NCBI GenBank assembly: GCA_947500135.1 | Contig: CANMQX010000003.1 | Coordinates: 310,001-374,000 of the forward strand | Length of the DNA stretch: 64,000 nt | Reading direction: 5' to 3' | Origin: an uncultured Paracoccaceae bacterium | Lineage (GTDB): Bacteria > Pseudomonadota > Alphaproteobacteria > Rhodobacterales > Rhodobacteraceae | Part shown: one piece after another, positions 61,589 through 64,000 of the stretch | Position numbering within the stretch: the stretch's first letter is position 1 | How the letters are laid out: every line of letters starts with the position of its first letter | Translations under genes and position numbers: made by a program | The notes under the pieces: model-generated | What the model was told of the DNA's origin: nothing | Databases searched by the model: none | The model's input: only the letters and a program-made list of their open reading frames with translations

Positions 61589-62179
61589 ATGAGATTTGAA
61601 ATGACCGATAGATCGCTTTACCTTTTTGCCCTGCTTGGCGTGCCTTTGATCGCCGGGACGCTCTATCTTTGGGGGCAGCCGCTGATCTGTACGTGTGGCG
61701 ATGTAAAGCTCTGGATCGGGTCGGTCTTCGACAGTGGCAATTCGCAGCATATCGCGGATTGGTACACGCTCAGCCATATTCTGCACGGTGTGCTGATCGC
61801 GCTCTTGGGGCGCTTGCTTTTTCCGAAGCTAAGGTTTGGAGTGCTATTTCTCGTCGCCATCATCACGGGCATCGGGTGGGAGATTGTTGAGCATACCGAC
61901 TTCGTTCTCAACGCATTCCGGTCTACCACGATCAATGCCGGCTACCATGGTGATAGTGTCCTGAACGCAGTTGCCGACTATATCTGGATGATGGGCGGGT
62001 TTTTTGCGGCCTATGCGATGCGGACCCTGCATGTGGTTGGCATCGTTGCGGCACTGGAATTATCGGCCGCTTTCATCGCCCGCGACAGCCTCGCGCTCAG
62101 CACCTTAATGCTGCTTTATCCCGTCGATGTGGTGGAAGACTGGCAGCAGGAACTGAACCCCAACCGGGCGGATACCTGA
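61589..62179 (+). CDS. DUF2585 (UPF0314) membrane protein
   Basis: The 196-residue protein has about five hydrophobic segments and the family-type motif GYHGDSVLNAVADYIWMMGG in its second half, together with GIGWEIVEHTDFVLNAFRS. Start ATG 61589 or 61601. Function is unknown; homologues are frequent in alphaproteobacteria. It lies upstream of the aminotransferase gene with 131 bases between. Confidence 0.83.
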   Translation: MRFEMTDRSLYLFALLGVPLIAGTLYLWGQPLICTCGDVKLWIGSVFDSGNSQHIADWYTLSHILHGVLIALLGRLLFPKLRFGVLFLVAIITGIGWEIVEHTDFVLNAFRSTTINAGYHGDSVLNAVADYIWMMGGFFAAYAMRTLHVVGIVAALELSAAFIARDSLALSTLMLLYPVDVVEDWQQELNPNRADT

Positions 62180-62310
62180 CCCGCGTTCAGATCATCGGCC
62201 AAAAAGCCACAACATGCTGCATCTGCGCCCCCTTTTTCTGGACAGATGAGTCCCCGTCAGGCTAGTTTGGGCCAAAGCGGGGCGAAATGATCCCGTAAGT
62301 TGAGGCAGTT

Positions 62311-63489
62311 ATGAACTTTCCCGAGCGGTTTTCGAACCTCCCGGTTGCGACGTGGCCACGCCTGCGTGCGTTATTGGACGTACCCAGCAAGTCTGCGGAT
62401 GTGATCAATATGACGATTGGCGAACCGCGCCACGCGTTCCCTGCATTCGTGGGCGATATCCTTGCGGCCAATCTGGACGGATTCAACAACTACCCCAGCA
62501 ATGAAGGGCAGGCCGATCTGCTGATGGCGATGGGCGGTTTCCTGAAACGGCGCTACGGGCTGGACGTGCCAAATGACCAGATTATAGCGCTGAATGGGAC
62601 GCGCGAGGGGCTTTATAACGCGGCCATGGCGCTGTGCCCGGAAACCAAGAACGGCAAACAGCCTATCGTCTTGACGCCAAACCCTTTTTACCCGGTCTAT
62701 GGGGTTGCCGCCCTGTCGGTCGGGGCAAAGCCTGTCTATGTGCCCGCTACGGTCGGCACCGGGCATTTGCCTGATCTCGATGGCTTGTCGGCAGATGTGC
62801 TGGATCAGACAGCGCTTGCTTATATCTGCTCTCCCGCGAACCCGCAGGGGGCGGTTGCGGATGAAAGCTATTGGCGGCGGATCATCACCCTTGCCGAAAA
62901 GCATGATTTCAAGATCCTCGCCGATGAATGCTATTCCGAGATTTACCGCAACGACCCGCCGCCCGGCGCGCTGCAAATCGCGCATATCATGGGGGCGGAC
63001 CCGGACCGGGTGATGATTTTCCAGTCCTTGTCGAAACGTTCGAACCTGCCCGGCCTGCGCTGTGGTTTTGCCGCTGGCGGGACCAAATCCATCGCGAGGC
63101 TGCGCCAATTGCGGGCCTTTGCAGGCGCGCCACTGCCCGGCCCGCTACAGACCGTTGCGACGAAGGTTTGGAATGATGAAGGCCATGTCGTTGAAAACAG
63201 GGCGCTTTATCACCGCAAATACGATATCGCCGACGACATCTTTGGCCATATTACCGGCTATCAATCCCCGCAGGCGGGGTTCTTTTTATGGCTGCCCGTC
63301 GCCGATGGCGAGGCGGCATCGCTCAAACTTTGGCAGAACACAGGCGTGCGCACATTGCCCGGCGCCTATCTGAGCCAAGAGGTGAACGGGGAAAACCCCG
63401 GCGCCAAATATATTCGGGTGGCCCTTGTCGCCCCAACACAAGAAATGCAGCGCGGACTGACCCTGATCCGCGACTGTTTGTATGACTGA
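62311..63489 (+). CDS. Class I/II aminotransferase (DapC-like)
   Basis: The 392-residue PLP enzyme has the N-terminal MNFPERFSNLPVATWPRLRA, substrate/PLP loop NGTREGLYNAAMAL, the AYICSPANPQGAV and LADECYSEIYRND stretches, and the PLP lysine in QSLSKRSNLPGLRCGFA. It resembles succinyl-diaminopimelate transaminase DapC of the lysine/diaminopimelate pathway, but general aminotransferases are close. ftsK follows after 11 bases. Confidence 0.88.
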   Translation: MNFPERFSNLPVATWPRLRALLDVPSKSADVINMTIGEPRHAFPAFVGDILAANLDGFNNYPSNEGQADLLMAMGGFLKRRYGLDVPNDQIIALNGTREGLYNAAMALCPETKNGKQPIVLTPNPFYPVYGVAALSVGAKPVYVPATVGTGHLPDLDGLSADVLDQTALAYICSPANPQGAVADESYWRRIITLAEKHDFKILADECYSEIYRNDPPPGALQIAHIMGADPDRVMIFQSLSKRSNLPGLRCGFAAGGTKSIARLRQLRAFAGAPLPGPLQTVATKVWNDEGHVVENRALYHRKYDIADDIFGHITGYQSPQAGFFLWLPVADGEAASLKLWQNTGVRTLPGAYLSQEVNGENPGAKYIRVALVAPTQEMQRGLTLIRDCLYD

Positions 63490-63500
63490 GGAACGGTATC

Positions 63501-64000
63501 ATGGCATCATATCAGACACGGCAGCGCGATCCGCTCTTGGACAGTACAACGCAGGCGGCGATTGAAAAACGCGGCAAGGAGTTGCTGGGGATCGGGTTGA
63601 TTTTCGCGGGCCTTCTGATCGCCGCCCTTGTGGGCAGCTACAGCCCCGATGACCCAAGCTGGATATCGGCCACTGATGCGCCGGTGCAAAACTGGCTAGG
63701 ACATATCGGGGCATCGATTGCGGCACCTGTGATGATGGTGATCGGGCAGGGGATCTGGGTGCTGCCTATTGTGCTGATCGTCTGGGGCCTGCGCTTTGTG
63801 ATGCATTACGGGCAGGAACGCGCCATCGGGCGCTTGATCTTTGCACCTGTCGCGGTGGTCGTTGGCTCCGTCTATGCCGCAACATTGACGCCGGGTACAA
63901 ACTGGCCGGCGAATTTTGGTCTGGGAGGTATTTTTGGCGATACCGTACTAGCCGTGATCCTGACGATCCTGGCCTTCGGGACAAGTTTTGCAGTCAAACT
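63501..64000 (+). CDS. ftsK: DNA translocase FtsK, N-terminal part (3' end outside window)
   Basis: The frame is open from ATG 63501 to the window edge (166 residues). It begins with a Gln/Arg-rich segment and shows four membrane helices: about residues 34-53 (LGIGLIFAGLLIAALVGSYS, then SPDDPSW), 76-100, 110-130 and 145-166. The PDDPSW turn after helix 1 is typical of FtsK/SpoIIIE. It anchors the chromosome-segregation motor at the septum. The C-terminal motor lies beyond the window. A GAGGAAC precedes the ATG. Confidence 0.9.
   Translation, partial: MASYQTRQRDPLLDSTTQAAIEKRGKELLGIGLIFAGLLIAALVGSYSPDDPSWISATDAPVQNWLGHIGASIAAPVMMVIGQGIWVLPIVLIVWGLRFVMHYGQERAIGRLIFAPVAVVVGSVYAATLTPGTNWPANFGLGGIFGDTVLAVILTILAFGTSFAVK

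Overview
The window is a single contiguous stretch of an alphaproteobacterial chromosome, almost certainly from the Rhodobacteraceae (Roseobacter group). The basis is the combination of an alphaproteobacterial flagellar set (FlbT, FlaF, MotE-like protein, DUF1217, no FliD or FliS seen), a ubiE-ubiB / mutM / crotonase / rpsT / dnaA / dnaN / recF / gyrB neighbourhood, moderately high GC and protein sequences of roseobacter type. Family assignments come from reading the translations; no database search was run.

Region 1 (1-31.6 kb) is a large flagellar supercluster laid out in blocks of alternating strand: the end of motB, then flgE-flgK-flgL-flgI (+); a roughly 1.1 kb AT-richer scar with no intact gene; fliF-fliH-fliN-fliP (-); fliL, a DUF6468-like gene, a motE-like gene, motA, a large secreted unknown protein, a lytic transglycosylase, flhA-fliR-flhB and a FliJ-like gene (+); a second FliL-like gene with flgH-flgA-flgG-flgF-fliQ-fliE-flgC-flgB (-); fliI (+); a DUF1217 gene, flbT, flaF, flagellin, a FlgN-like chaperone and a FlgJ-type rod-binding protein (-); and fliK-flgD (+). 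Together these supply the basal body, rings, rod, hook, filament, export gate and ATPase, and the stator. fliG, fliM and fliO are not in the window.

Region 2 (31.6-44.7 kb) is the housekeeping block: ubiE-ubiB (-), mutM, an enoyl-CoA hydratase gene, rpsT, dnaA, dnaN, recF, a VOC protein, a GNAT acetyltransferase, a LysE-type exporter and gyrB (+). No convincing DnaA-box cluster was seen, so oriC is not claimed.

Region 3 (44.7-64 kb) is a mixed set: an AbrB-family membrane protein, a small conserved-looking protein, a candidate structured RNA, NUDIX, TrhO, an HSP70-like protein, a metallophosphoesterase framed by palindromic repeats, a P-loop kinase, nicotinamidase, a DMT transporter, a tandem glycine riboswitch controlling a DadA-like oxidase, an SPFH/NfeD pair, pyrF, clpB behind a near-perfect heat-shock promoter, a peptide-type ABC substrate-binding protein, a DUF2585 protein, a DapC-like aminotransferase and the start of ftsK.

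The points most worth following up are the hairpin-rich flagellin leader (a possible FlbT target), the unidentified three-way-junction RNA at 46.3 kb, the glycine riboswitch placed on a D-amino-acid/glycine oxidase-like gene, the repeated GTGGGACA-type motif upstream of dnaA, and the unknown 747-residue secreted protein inside the flagellar operon.
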